From NCBI RefSeq assembly GCF_001435815.1, contig NZ_AZFV01000001.1:62001-126000 (forward strand): a stretch of DNA of 64,000 nucleotides. Direction: 5' to 3'. Of this stretch, positions 54,402 through 63,939 are shown one piece after another (the stretch's first letter is position 1; each line of letters starts with the position of its first letter). This DNA comes from Companilactobacillus nantensis DSM 16982 (lineage in GTDB: Bacteria; Bacillota; Bacilli; Lactobacillales; Lactobacillaceae). The position numbers were made by a program, and so were the translations under genes. The notes beneath the pieces were generated by a model that was not told where the DNA came from, did no database searches, and saw only the letters and a list, made by a program, of their open reading frames with translations.

Positions 54402-55775
54402 TTAAAATCCATTATTTTGTGTTATTTGTTGAAACCACAAACCACTCTTTTTCACAGTTCGCTTATAGTTATTATTCAAATCCAATCTATAAAATCCATA
54501 GCGATTCCGATAACCATTAAGCCAAGACCAACAATCAACGAACGTCCACATATGATAACCAAAACAATTGCTACCTGCTTCAATTCCCCTATGTAATTGT
54601 TCTAAATGTTCCTTCATAAAATCAATTCGATACTGATCATTAATCATCCCAGTATCGTCTATAAATCTTTCTTCGTCAGCTACACCCATTCCATTTTCAC
54701 TCACGTACCATGGAATATTCCCATATTCATCGCGCATCATAATGGCAATGTCATAAAGTGCTGGCGGATAAATTTCCCAACCACGATAAGGATTAACTCG
54801 TTTATCTGGCCAATCGTACGATTCAAACCAATCACTTGGCATTTTAGCAGGGAAATTCGGATTTTTCGGTGCTTGAACTCGACGTGGCTGATAGTAATTA
54901 ATTCCCACGAAATCAACAGTATTATCAATAATTAACTGTTTATCGTTATCGTTAATTTCAGGCAATAGTTCATTCCTCTTCAGCAATTTTACCAATTCAT
55001 TGGGAACATGCCCTAAAACAACTGGATCTAGAAAACTACGACTACTCAATAAATCAGAAATTGCTTTTGCTCCTAAATCTTTAGCATCATCACTGCGACT
55101 GTATGCCGGTAAAACGTTCAAAATGATTCCAATTTGACCATCCACATTAACTTGATGAAATTTTTGTACTGCCATAACATGTGCCATCAGAGTATGATAA
55201 CCAACTTGAATAGCACGCCTTAAATCAACTACTGCTGGATAATGATAGCCATACAAATAACCACATTCAATATGTACTGTCGGCTCATTAAAAGTTGTCC
55301 AGCGGTGAACTAAATCACCAAACTGTTCAAATGCTACTTGTGCATAGTAAGCAAAATCATCGACTGATTCACGATTCTCCCAGCCACCTTTTTCCATTAA
55401 CCACCAAGGCATATCAAAGTGAAATAGATTAATAATTGGTTCGATGCCATTATCAATCATCGTTTGAAAATATGTCCGATAAAAATTAACCGCTTCATCA
55501 TTCAAGTTTTGTCCGTCCGGAAGCAACCTAGCCCATGATATCGAAGTTCGGTAAGAATTCATTCCGATTTTACGCATATTAACGACGTCTTCCACAAACA
55601 TTTCATATGTATTAGATGTATTTTCAGGACCCTGATTATCATTAAATTTTTCAGGAGCCAATTCAAACCATTTATCCCAAGTTGTCGCCGACTTTCCGTT
55701 ACGTGAACTGTGTCCCTCCGTCTGTGGAGCTGATGCGGCAGCACCCCATAAAAAATCATTTGGAAATTTTATCAT
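54402..55775 (-). CDS. GH1 beta-glucosidase/6-phospho-beta-glucosidase
   Basis: 457 residues, full-length GH1. FLWGAAASAPQTEGH, the acid/base WTTFNEPTVH, the nucleophile YVSENGMGV and the late CWSWLNGYRNRYGFYRLDL are present. In 6-phospho enzymes this last loop holds Lys/Tyr phosphate ligands; here Arg-Asn-Arg-Tyr leaves the choice open, while the PTS context favours a phosphorylated substrate. The ATG at 55775 has GAGGATTGATTG upstream. It follows the RpiR gene by about 10 bp. Confidence 0.85.
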   Translation of the reverse strand: MIKFPNDFLWGAAASAPQTEGHSSRNGKSATTWDKWFELAPEKFNDNQGPENTSNTYEMFVEDVVNMRKIGMNSYRTSISWARLLPDGQNLNDEAVNFYRTYFQTMIDNGIEPIINLFHFDMPWWLMEKGGWENRESVDDFAYYAQVAFEQFGDLVHRWTTFNEPTVHIECGYLYGYHYPAVVDLRRAIQVGYHTLMAHVMAVQKFHQVNVDGQIGIILNVLPAYSRSDDAKDLGAKAISDLLSSRSFLDPVVLGHVPNELVKLLKRNELLPEINDNDKQLIIDNTVDFVGINYYQPRRVQAPKNPNFPAKMPSDWFESYDWPDKRVNPYRGWEIYPPALYDIAIMMRDEYGNIPWYVSENGMGVADEERFIDDTGMINDQYRIDFMKEHLEQLHRGIEAGSNCFGYHMWTFVDCWSWLNGYRNRYGFYRLDLNNNYKRTVKKSGLWFQQITQNNGF

Positions 55776-55785
55776 CAATCAATCC

Positions 55786-56589
55786 TCAATTTTTTAAAAT
55801 ATTTTCTGAGAGTAGCCATTTATCGACACTGTTTTTGTGCAAATTAACATATTTTGAATAAATAATATCTAGTTGTATCAAAATTGGCACTTGCGGTGAA
55901 ACGCTGCCCAAAGCTTCATCGGGTGAGAAACTAGCTGCGTAAATCGTTTCTTCACAGTAATCAATAAAAGGTGAATCCTCATTTGCGGTTATTAAAAGAA
56001 ATTGCGCTCCATTTTCCTTACCCAATTGAATCGCCTTTAAAATATTGGAATCTTTTGCGCTCAAAGAAGAAATCAAAATCAAATTATCTTTTCCAGCTGA
56101 TGCTGCTGATAATAAAATTGAATGTTGATCACTATAAACCTGAATAAACTTTCCAAATCGAGAAAACTTAAACGTAAAGTCTTGTCCTGCAAAAGAATTA
56201 AATCCCAGTCCCCAAAATAAAATAATTTGGGTCGAGTGAATCAAATCACAAAAATTTGTTACAGCCTGACTACGATATGAGGCATCACTTCGAGTTGCTA
56301 ATGCATGATAACTAGCAGTCACTGGCGTTGAAATCATACTGGCATCTACCGTTTGATCCCGTAATGACAAACTATAAAGAAAAATTAATTCTTTGTAGTT
56401 ATTTAAACCCAACTTCTTACAAAATCTGGTAATTGACGGTGCTGAAACAACGATTTCTTTCGCCAAATTACTAATACTTAAAATTTTTCGTTTTGCAATA
56501 AAGTAATCTGCAATAACCTGTTCCACTGAAGTAAAATCGTTACGCTTAGATTCTATTAATAAAAATAAATCATTAACTTCATTGGCCAT
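55786..56589 (-). CDS. RpiR-family transcriptional regulator
   Basis: 267 residues. HTH_6 domain (EQVIADYFIAKRKILSISNLAKEIVVSAPSITRFCKKLGLNNYKEL split across positions 18-63) and a SIS domain (ILFWGLGFNSFAGQDF, LILISSLSAKDSNILKAIQ). SIS-containing RpiR proteins sense phosphosugars. Embedded between GH38 and GH1, so it probably regulates this island. Confidence 0.88.
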   Translation of the reverse strand: MANEVNDLFLLIESKRNDFTSVEQVIADYFIAKRKILSISNLAKEIVVSAPSITRFCKKLGLNNYKELIFLYSLSLRDQTVDASMISTPVTASYHALATRSDASYRSQAVTNFCDLIHSTQIILFWGLGFNSFAGQDFTFKFSRFGKFIQVYSDQHSILLSAASAGKDNLILISSLSAKDSNILKAIQLGKENGAQFLLITANEDSPFIDYCEETIYAASFSPDEALGSVSPQVPILIQLDIIYSKYVNLHKNSVDKWLLSENILKN

Positions 56590-56600
56590 AATTGTCCTCT

Positions 56601-59228
56601 TTACTTGTTAATTTTAATCGTCTTAATTTCTCCAGGTTTAAAGGATTCCATTGAAACTTTTCTTTGTTCACCCAGGTTCTTAACGATTTTACCAGTAAAG
56701 TCCGTCAAACTCGTAATACAAGGCTTGTTTAGAATTAAAACGTTATTTCCATCACAAATAAATTTATTAGGGTTATAAATTCGAACTAGCCAGCCAGATT
56801 TATCTTCACTTTCTGTTAAGCTACTAAAAATCAAATTATCAGTCATAATTTCAAAGAAGGGGTGACTTTCAATCTGGTCGTCTAACTCATGCATAACAAA
56901 ATACTTCAATGTATTCGTAAACTGATTCAAGGTTTGTACTTGATAGTACGGGTTACTTGTTGCGTAGGTTTGAAAAGTCTCCATTGCCTGTACTGGATTG
57001 AATTTTTCATCGAAACCAATCGCAAATTTAAAATGAAGTTGTTCTTTCAACTGACTATCTGGTGTGGGAATATAAGTAAATTGATTTCCAGAAGCAACAC
57101 CCGGACGTCTAATTAAATCTGGTCGTCCCAAGAAACCGACCGATCTGAACAACGTCAGGGCAATACGATCGAATTGTTGTCCATCAATCTGATACTCTTT
57201 TATTCCCTTTGAATAAACAGTTGTACTGCCTCCGTCTGCATGCAAATTAGCATAATGAATCATTGGGAAAATTGCAGTTGGTTCTTCATTCCAACCAATT
57301 TCTTGCCAATCATGCAAGTGTGGATCAACGACTGGTCGTTTAATATAACCAAATTGTGTATCTGAATATGAATAATTATTTAACTGAGTATTAGACTTAA
57401 TCACAACTCGCATCCGATGATCTTCTGCTTGATTGTCAATGAGCAGATGTGTTTTAACTAAGCCGCTGTCATCCAATACTAGCTGCAATTCATAATTAAT
57501 TTGGACTGTCTTTTGATTTAAACTTCGTTCACTTAAATTCTTGGGTAAATCCCAAATACCCTTAATTTTTAACTGTTGACGTAAATTGCCACACTCACAA
57601 CTTACCTGACTGTCTGAAAAGTTTAAATCTAAAACTTGGTTATCGTATGCTGGTGAATAGTCATAGGTATCACCTTCATCACCGTCATCTACAATTGATA
57701 AGAAATTATCGATTGTCTTGCCAGTCTGAAGATTTAATAATGCCAGTTGTCCATCATGAAATTTAATTTGATAATGAGAATCTTGAATTTGGTCACAGTC
57801 TTTTGCGGGAACTATTTCAATAGTTTTATCCGTAATCGGCTTAATATTCAATGTAATCCATTGCAAAGCAGGTATTGTAATTTGAGCCGAACAATCATAA
57901 ACATAGTAATAATCATCATCAAGATATTGAGATTCATCTCGCTTAATCTGACCATGATACTTCTTAGTAACATTCCAGATATCTACAGGAATTTTGGAGT
58001 TTTCATAAAAAAGCTCAAAATTCTTTTCTTTCAAGGAAACTTTAAATTCAATATCCTTTTGAATTGGAAAAGGCAACGTGTTGAAAAAAGTTAGGTCATT
58101 AGACTGCTTATTTTTTTCAGATTCTGAAATTTTACGTGTTAAATAATCAACTGCTGAATATGATAATTGATCTGCTTCACGAAGTCGCTCTAAAATTATC
58201 TGATTCGTTTTATCACTATTACAACCACCAGCACTATCATGTGCTTGATTTCTAACAATCAATTTCCAAATCTTATCAAGCAAAGATTTTTTATACGGAA
58301 TACCAACTCGATCAGCCATAGCCATTAGAGGTTCTAACTGATAAATCATCCTTCTTTCAACTTTATCGTTTAAATACTTTTGATCATATCTTGAAGAATA
58401 AATGGATCGATGTATTTTTGAAACTGAGCCACTAATGAATTCGCCTGAAACATTATCGAGCGTATTTTTATACTGTTCAATGTCTTCAAACAGTTTGGGA
58501 TAGTTGCTTTCAAATAAGTATGTATCTTTATCCATTAACTGTTGATTATAGAAAGAAATTCGTTCCTTTAAATCATAATCAACATAACGCTGATCTCCAC
58601 CTACTGGCAAAACGATATCATCAATCGTGGCACCATCCACAACTGTTTCTATAACTTCTGTTGCATTATCATCGTAAATTAAACCTACGCCAACAAAATA
58701 ACCATCCTTAATGTTTGCCACTGTAACTTCTGAATCGTCTTCAGATTTCCAGTTGAACTCCCTGGATTTGGTTTTGTCAGCTGACAGTCCACGCCAAAAC
58801 ACGGCATCATGGATATCCATCCCATTGTATATTTTAGGCATATCAGCCCCTTGCCCAAACGAATCTGGTAAATAACCGATTTTTTGACTACCGCCTAATT
58901 TTTTTGCCAAGTTCATCCCTAAACTCAAATTACGAATAATGGATTCACCTGTAACAATCAACTCATCAGTTTGTGTATACCAAGGTCCAATAAACAATCG
59001 ACCCGTTTGAACCCACTTAGTCAACTCAAACTTCTTTTCTGGATATGCATCTAAGTAATCCTCAAGAATACTCATTTGACCGTCTAATAAATAATAATCA
59101 ACTTGTTGTTTTTCTAATGCCTTAAAAACCTCGTCCATATGATATACAAATTGCACGATGGCTTCATTTCTAGTGAAATACCACTCGAAATCCCAGTGCG
59201 TATGTTGAATTACGTGTACTTTTTTCAT
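56601..59228 (-). CDS. GH38 alpha-mannosidase
   Basis: About 875 residues. The N-terminal metal site is VIQHTHWDFEWYFTRNEA (HxHxD-type zinc ligands), the nucleophile Asp is in GYLPDSFGQGADMPKI, and NQAHDSAGGCNSDKT gives the third metal ligand. Central and C-terminal beta domains complete the family. Bacterial GH38 enzymes next to PTS genes cleave (phospho)mannosides, as MngB does for mannosyl-glycerate, or N-glycan mannose. The ATG at 59228 follows AAGGAATTGAT. It follows the IIA gene closely. Confidence 0.92.
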   Translation of the reverse strand: MKKVHVIQHTHWDFEWYFTRNEAIVQFVYHMDEVFKALEKQQVDYYLLDGQMSILEDYLDAYPEKKFELTKWVQTGRLFIGPWYTQTDELIVTGESIIRNLSLGMNLAKKLGGSQKIGYLPDSFGQGADMPKIYNGMDIHDAVFWRGLSADKTKSREFNWKSEDDSEVTVANIKDGYFVGVGLIYDDNATEVIETVVDGATIDDIVLPVGGDQRYVDYDLKERISFYNQQLMDKDTYLFESNYPKLFEDIEQYKNTLDNVSGEFISGSVSKIHRSIYSSRYDQKYLNDKVERRMIYQLEPLMAMADRVGIPYKKSLLDKIWKLIVRNQAHDSAGGCNSDKTNQIILERLREADQLSYSAVDYLTRKISESEKNKQSNDLTFFNTLPFPIQKDIEFKVSLKEKNFELFYENSKIPVDIWNVTKKYHGQIKRDESQYLDDDYYYVYDCSAQITIPALQWITLNIKPITDKTIEIVPAKDCDQIQDSHYQIKFHDGQLALLNLQTGKTIDNFLSIVDDGDEGDTYDYSPAYDNQVLDLNFSDSQVSCECGNLRQQLKIKGIWDLPKNLSERSLNQKTVQINYELQLVLDDSGLVKTHLLIDNQAEDHRMRVVIKSNTQLNNYSYSDTQFGYIKRPVVDPHLHDWQEIGWNEEPTAIFPMIHYANLHADGGSTTVYSKGIKEYQIDGQQFDRIALTLFRSVGFLGRPDLIRRPGVASGNQFTYIPTPDSQLKEQLHFKFAIGFDEKFNPVQAMETFQTYATSNPYYQVQTLNQFTNTLKYFVMHELDDQIESHPFFEIMTDNLIFSSLTESEDKSGWLVRIYNPNKFICDGNNVLILNKPCITSLTDFTGKIVKNLGEQRKVSMESFKPGEIKTIKINK

Positions 59229-59262
59229 ATCAATTCCTTTCAAAAGAGAGGCTTTTTATAAT

Positions 59263-59709
59263 TTAAATTTCATCAACTGTTGTTGCCAAAACTACTTTGT
59301 CTTCATTTTCTAAAATAGTTTGACGGAAATTTTCATCCATTAATTTCCGTGCTATTTTACTCAACAGTTTTAAATGTTCAGTTGAGCCATTCTTGGGAAT
59401 ACTTAGGACAAAGGCAACTGTGATTGGCTTTTTATCTAAGGAATCCCATTCAATTGCATTTGAAAATTTCACTAAGAACAAGCCTGGCTTAACGACACTA
59501 TCATCATTACTATGTGGAATGGCTATCCCATCTTTAAATCCAGTTGTAGATTCTTTTTCGCGATTCTTCAGTCCTTCATAAAAATCATTTTCTGATGTGC
59601 TATATCCGTTATAACTTACAAATTTTGCAATACTTTGAAAAGCTTCATCCTGTGTTTGACTTTCATTATCAAAAAAAATATTAGTTTGATTGAAAATTTC
59701 TTTTTCCAT
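59263..59709 (-). CDS. PTS EIIA component, fructose/mannitol family
   Basis: 148 residues with the phosphorylation His in DGIAIPHSNDDSV and the LVKFSNAIEWDS block of the PTS_EIIA_2 domain. Accepts phosphate from HPr and passes it to the IIB domain encoded just upstream (18 bp away). Confidence 0.92.
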   Translation of the reverse strand: MEKEIFNQTNIFFDNESQTQDEAFQSIAKFVSYNGYSTSENDFYEGLKNREKESTTGFKDGIAIPHSNDDSVVKPGLFLVKFSNAIEWDSLDKKPITVAFVLSIPKNGSTEHLKLLSKIARKLMDENFRQTILENEDKVVLATTVDEI

Positions 59710-59727
59710 GTTTTCACCTACATTATT

Positions 59728-61221
59728 TTATTCATCAACACTCTTTGCAGCTTCAATAACTGCTGTACTACGCGTCATACCAATTATTAAAGCTGTTACA
59801 CAAATACCAGCACTAACACATAATATCCATGTAACAAACGGAATTGGTTGTTCAATATATCCGATAAAAGTTCCTAATGGAGATCCAATACCACCATAAA
59901 ATTTACATCCTGTTGCAGCAACTAACCCACCAGCAACAGCTGAACCTGAAACATTTGCAATAATCATTCGAAGTGGATCAGACGCCACAAATGGAATAGC
60001 TCCCTCAGTAACACCAACTAATCCCATTCCGAGAGCCGCACTAGCTGCTGCTTTTTCATCTTTAGAAAATTTATTTTTCCAAATAATTGAAGCCAACCAC
60101 ACACCTAACGGAGCAACTGAAATAGCTGCTTGAGCTGCTGTTCCGGGAACAAAGTTAGCATGTTGAATACCGTATTTTGTCATCGTATCTGTAAAAATAG
60201 CTGTCCCAAAAATCAAAGCTGTCTTATTAACAGGTCCACCTAAGTCAAAACCAATCATGGCACCAATAACTGCACCCAAGATAATTGGAGCACTAGCTGA
60301 ATTAGCATTAATCCAATTTAGCCATGAATAAAGTCCATCCATACCACCAGCAATCGGTTTACCGATAACATAAAAGACCATTAACGATATGAACAAGGTC
60401 GCAATAAATGGAATAATCATAATTGGAACAATCGGTTGTAAAATTTTAGGCCATTTAATTTTCTTTAGAAGTAGTACAAAGTAACCAACAATAAAAGCAA
60501 CTAACATGGCAGCGATAAAACCACCACCGGCTTTAGCATGTAATAGTTCAGGATCATTTGAAATATAAGCACCAATCATAGCTGGTGCAATCGCAGGTTT
60601 GTCAGCAATTGAATTAGCAACAAATCCAGCAAATAGTGGAATCATCAATTTAAAACCAACTTGACCTACTTGAAATAAATTGGACATTAGCATTCCCATT
60701 GGAGTACTTGTATCAAATCCCCATTTAACGATTCGACCTAAATCATCTTTTTGGAATGCATATAAATTGGCAATAGTTAAAATAAGTCCTGCAGCAATAA
60801 CCATTGGTAACATGTATGAAATACCGCTCATGACATGAGTAAAGAAAGTAGTTTTCTCTTTATTACTACCAATCTGAATCTTACCGACCTTGCCACCTTT
60901 TTTACCAAAAACAGTTGCTTCTTTCTCAGCCTTTTCAATAACTGCTTTTCCATCATTGATTGCATCGTTCGAATCAGTGACAAAGAGTCGCTTGCCAGTA
61001 AATCTAATTGGATCAATTTTGATATCGGCTGCCACAACTACTAAATCTGCATTCTCGATATCTTCATCGGTTAATTTATTTTCGGCCCCAATAGCACCGT
61101 CAGTTTCAACCTTAACCTCGTATCCAAGCTCTTTAGCAGCTTTTTCGATTGCTTCGGCCGCCATATAAGTATGTGCAATTCCTGCAGCACACGCTGTTAC
61201 TGCAACTAATTTTTTAGCCAT
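59728..61221 (-). CDS. PTS EIIBC component, fructose family
   Basis: 497 residues. IIB domain first (KLVAVTACAAGIAHTYMAAEAI, active Cys about residue 11; ETDGAIGAENKLTDEDI), a Lys-rich linker, then IIC with about nine helices (GISYMLPMVIAAGLILTIAN, FDLGGPVNKTALIFGTAIF, GMGLVGVTEGAIPF). This is the fructose/mannosyl-glycerate-type layout. With GH38 in the same operon an alpha-mannoside is the likely substrate (inferred). A cre-like site lies 53 bp upstream. Confidence 0.92.
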   Translation of the reverse strand: MAKKLVAVTACAAGIAHTYMAAEAIEKAAKELGYEVKVETDGAIGAENKLTDEDIENADLVVVAADIKIDPIRFTGKRLFVTDSNDAINDGKAVIEKAEKEATVFGKKGGKVGKIQIGSNKEKTTFFTHVMSGISYMLPMVIAAGLILTIANLYAFQKDDLGRIVKWGFDTSTPMGMLMSNLFQVGQVGFKLMIPLFAGFVANSIADKPAIAPAMIGAYISNDPELLHAKAGGGFIAAMLVAFIVGYFVLLLKKIKWPKILQPIVPIMIIPFIATLFISLMVFYVIGKPIAGGMDGLYSWLNWINANSASAPIILGAVIGAMIGFDLGGPVNKTALIFGTAIFTDTMTKYGIQHANFVPGTAAQAAISVAPLGVWLASIIWKNKFSKDEKAAASAALGMGLVGVTEGAIPFVASDPLRMIIANVSGSAVAGGLVAATGCKFYGGIGSPLGTFIGYIEQPIPFVTWILCVSAGICVTALIIGMTRSTAVIEAAKSVDE

Positions 61222-61273
61222 TCTTTCATCCCCTTTGTTTTGATACTTTGATAATAATTTATAGTCAATAAAT

Positions 61274-61287
61274 AGTAAACGCTTTCT
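61274..61287. promoter_or_regulatory. Candidate cre (CcpA) site before the PTS operon
   Basis: AGAAAGCGTTTACT on the minus strand, 12 of 14 like the TGAAARCGYTTNCA core, in the promoter region of the PTS-GH38-RpiR-GH1 run. Confidence 0.6.
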
Positions 61288-61340
61288 GTATATTTAGAAA
61301 CTATTTACTTATCAGCATTTATCTCTGAAATTTTTTACAA

Positions 61341-61372
61341 AAAAAGATACCTTTATGCAAAGGTATCTTTTC
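61341..61372. terminator. terminator after the ROK kinase gene
   Basis: AAAAGATACCTTT ATGC AAAGGTATCTTTT, 13-bp perfect stem, T-rich at both ends. It separates ROK from the PTS operon. Confidence 0.85.
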
Positions 61373-61391
61373 ATTTTATAAATAATATTCA

Positions 61392-62270
61392 TCAATTAAT
61401 TTGATTATAAAAATTATAAGCAGCTCCAATTAAATTGGCATCATTACGATACTTAGCTGGTTTTATTTGTGGCAATACCGGAGTATCTCCCCAGGCACTC
61501 ATTAATTTTGAAACAGTAGCTTTTAGATTAGCTAAAAAGTTATTATTTGCGGAAACGCCACCACCGATTATGATAGCCTCTGGATCAGTAACAAACTGCA
61601 AGTTATAAATAGCCTGCGCCAAACTATCATACATAACTTGAGCCTCTTTTATGGCACCTCGATCACCAGCATCAGCTAGTTTAAGAATATGCTCTCCAGA
61701 AAAATTAGTCTGATATCTTTGATTATATCTTTCAGCCAAATGCACTGCTGTACCAAGTGAACTCAGAGTTTGACCATTTTGGACTAACATCATCCCAAAT
61801 TCACCACCGTAAAGATGGCTTCCGTAAACGATGTGATCGTCAATCACAATCGCTCCACCAACACCTGTACCTATAACTAAAAAGACAATATTATCGAAAT
61901 CACGAGCAGCTCCTGTCGAGAGCTCCGCTAAAGCCGAACAACTTGCATCATTTTCCATCGTCATCTTGTAACCAGTTAGCGATTCTAATTCCTTCAAAAT
62001 TGGGAATCCATGAATATATGGCAATGCACTGACACCATTAATAATTCCGCTTGCTTGATTGACAGCTCCTGGAATGCTTAACCCGATTCCTTGAACGTCA
62101 TCCCCTTTAAATTTATCAGCAATATATTTAATAATTCCATAAAACTCTTCTAAAGTATCAGGGGTTTTAACATTATTTTTATTTGAAATAGCCATTTCTC
62201 GTTGATTCCACAGTCCATATTTTATAGAAGTACCGCCAATATCAATCACAATTAATTTGTCTGCATTCAT
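61392..62270 (-). CDS. ROK-family sugar kinase
   Basis: 292 residues. Phosphate-1 motif VIDIGGTSIKYGLW, catalytic MENDASCSALAE (Asp), FLVIGTGVGGAIVIDD and IIIGGGVSANNNFL. The CxCGxxGC zinc motif of glucokinase-type ROK proteins is absent, as in BglK-like kinases that act on glycosides or disaccharides. Probably phosphorylates a sugar released or imported by the island. The Shine-Dalgarno is GGGGTGGAAT. Confidence 0.9.
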   Translation of the reverse strand: MNADKLIVIDIGGTSIKYGLWNQREMAISNKNNVKTPDTLEEFYGIIKYIADKFKGDDVQGIGLSIPGAVNQASGIINGVSALPYIHGFPILKELESLTGYKMTMENDASCSALAELSTGAARDFDNIVFLVIGTGVGGAIVIDDHIVYGSHLYGGEFGMMLVQNGQTLSSLGTAVHLAERYNQRYQTNFSGEHILKLADAGDRGAIKEAQVMYDSLAQAIYNLQFVTDPEAIIIGGGVSANNNFLANLKATVSKLMSAWGDTPVLPQIKPAKYRNDANLIGAAYNFYNQIN

Positions 62271-62400
62271 CGAAATTCCACCCCAAACTTTTATTTAATA
62301 TTCTAATATTAATCAAAATACTAGCTGATAAATGCGCAACTAACAACCGATTTAATTAATATTGAAAATAGTTTCAAGTGACCTGATTTTTATTTCACAG

Positions 62401-62533
62401 CGAGTGGAACAAAACATGGTCAGCTTTCAATCATATAAAAAATAGGACAAGCAATCCGATTTTTGGATTACTTGCCCTATTTGTATTTAAGCGGAAAATG
62501 TTATGTTTAGTTGTACGTTTATGCTACATACTT
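62401..62533 (+). repeat. Hairpin repeat family 2, copy b
   Basis: Shares GAGTGGAACAAAACATGG, TCAGCTTTC, AAGCGGAAAA and GTACGTTTATGCT segments with 40766-40898. The central stem has different sequence but is still paired: AAATAGGACAAG with CTTGCCCTATTT (one mismatch) in place of AAATAGCGCTAG with CTAGCGCTATTT. Downstream of the small ORF at 62556. Confidence 0.8.
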
Positions 62534-62555
62534 AATAACTTCCAATTCGCCTTTA

Positions 62556-62738
62556 TTACTTATCATCGTCTTGAGATACCTTATTAGGACCATCGACAAC
62601 TTTTTTTCTTAAAGATTCATCATTCTTAAATAATTTTTGAGCCTCAGATAATTTTTTAGGACTATTCTTAATTTCTTGAGAAATTTTACTAAAATCATTC
62701 TTGGCAGGATCTTCTTGATGTTTTTTGAAAAAACTCAT
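62556..62738 (-). CDS. Small charged hypothetical protein
   Basis: 60 residues, MSFFKKHQEDPAKNDFSKISQE... ending VSQDDDK; hydrophilic, helical, no membrane segment. The Shine-Dalgarno is AAGGAGCGAT. Not recognised. The good ribosome binding site and protein-like composition support it as a real gene. Confidence 0.65.
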   Translation of the reverse strand: MSFFKKHQEDPAKNDFSKISQEIKNSPKKLSEAQKLFKNDESLRKKVVDGPNKVSQDDDK

Positions 62739-62913
62739 GATAATCGCTCCTTATCCTGTTGTAACGCTAATAATTATATAACAATCGCATGAAAATGAAC
62801 CTGAAAAATAAAATTAAATTTCCCCTATTACAAGGTCACTTCACTTTTAAAAATTAGTAGCTTTGTTATTATATACTAAGTAAGCTTTAAGTTTTAGGGG
62901 TTGAAAAGAAAAA

Positions 62914-63420
62914 ATGAGTAAAAAGAAAAAAATACAAAAAACATTAGTTGAGAAAATTCTCGATAAAGAAAAAGTTGATTACATTCCAATGACTTTCGAA
63001 ACAGAATCCGACGGTGATACTCAAGAGTTAGTTACCGATAAGAGTACTCGTGATGGTTATAAAATTTACAAAACTTTAGTTCTGACTGGTAATAAAACTG
63101 GTCCTTTAGTGGGAATGTTGCCATTAGACAAACATCTCAGCTATAAGATGCTAGCCAAACTCTCCGGTAATAAAAAAGTTGGTATGGTTCCATTAAAGGA
63201 TCTTATTAAGACAAGTGGTTTCGAACATGGCGCTAATAGTCCCGTTGGTATCCACTCACTACACAATTATCCAATTTTCTTCGATAATGAAGCTGAACGT
63301 TCTGAAAAGATTATCGTTTCGGCTGGTAAAGTTGGTCAATCAATTTTAATTGAACCACACGCTTTAGCTAAATCCGTTAACGCTACATTTGGTGACTTTG
63401 CAGTTGATAATCCAGAATAA
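62914..63420 (+). CDS. ybaK: YbaK/EbsC-type Cys-tRNA(Pro) deacylase
   Basis: 168 residues of the YbaK/ProX fold: YKIYKTLVLTGNKTGPLVGMLPLDKHLSYKML holds the substrate-loop Lys, followed by KKVGMVPLKDL and SVGKVGQSIL-like SAGKVGQSILIEPHALAK at the end. Edits mischarged Cys-tRNA(Pro). Start ATG at 62914 with a modest GGGG/GAAAAG Shine-Dalgarno. Confidence 0.9.
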   Translation: MSKKKKIQKTLVEKILDKEKVDYIPMTFETESDGDTQELVTDKSTRDGYKIYKTLVLTGNKTGPLVGMLPLDKHLSYKMLAKLSGNKKVGMVPLKDLIKTSGFEHGANSPVGIHSLHNYPIFFDNEAERSEKIIVSAGKVGQSILIEPHALAKSVNATFGDFAVDNPE

Positions 63421-63449
63421 AAAAACGCCAATGACCAAAGTCATTGACG
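63420..63449 (-). terminator. terminator after a small minus-strand gene
   Basis: CAATGAC CAAA GTCATTG stem with T6 on the minus strand, after the 63465 gene; it begins at the ybaK stop. Confidence 0.7.
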
Positions 63450-63464
63450 AATTAAATTTATACC

Positions 63465-63602
63465 TTATGCAGCTTTATTGTTGTTTTTTAAATTGTTAAT
63501 AGCTTTTTCAATGGTTGTACCGTTGCCAAAGTTATTGCTATCGTTAACATCAACTGCGGTGAATAATTGATCCTTAAGATCTAATAAAATTCTGTATTTC
63601 AT
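63465..63602 (-). CDS. Small hypothetical protein, 45 residues
   Basis: ATG at 63602 with AAAGGAGATGTG upstream; it reads MKYRILLDLKDQLFTAVDVN...AINNLKNNNKAA and stops at 63465. The strong Shine-Dalgarno, own terminator and protein-like composition argue that it is real. Not recognised; no signal peptide or double-glycine leader. Confidence 0.6.
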   Translation of the reverse strand: MKYRILLDLKDQLFTAVDVNDSNNFGNGTTIEKAINNLKNNNKAA

Positions 63603-63753
63603 TATTCACATCTCCTTTATGTTCCGTATCAAAGGGTAGCGACTGATTGTTATACTACTTGCTTTTGAAATTAAAGTCAATCAAAAGCACTTTCACTTGA
63701 CTTTATAAGGATTTCGAATAAAATTTAAGACACAATTAGAAAAGGAGAACTAA

Positions 63754-63933
63754 ATGAATAACATTTGGAAATACGTTTTGGGCTTCTTTATTGCCCTACT
63801 ACTATTCTCATTCTTCATTCACATAATATTGCCATTGATTGTTATCCTAGCAATCATCGGTGGTATCTATTATCTCTATCGAAGACATCAAAACAATAAA
63901 TATACCCCTGATGGGCGTAAAAAAGTAAACTAA
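63754..63933 (+). CDS. Small membrane protein, 59 residues
   Basis: ATG at 63754 after AAAAGGAGAACTAA; MNNIWKYVLGFFIALLLFSF then a long hydrophobic stretch (HIILPLIVILAIIGGIYYLY) and a basic tail ending GRKKVN. One or two membrane helices. Not recognised. A family-2 repeat starts 7 bp after its stop. Confidence 0.65.
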   Translation: MNNIWKYVLGFFIALLLFSFFIHIILPLIVILAIIGGIYYLYRRHQNNKYTPDGRKKVN

Positions 63934-63939
63934 AACAAC

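Noticed and set aside
57747-58094. 115-residue open frame on the plus strand
   Set aside because: Antisense shadow of the GH38 gene with an Ile/Asn-rich translation and no ribosome binding site.
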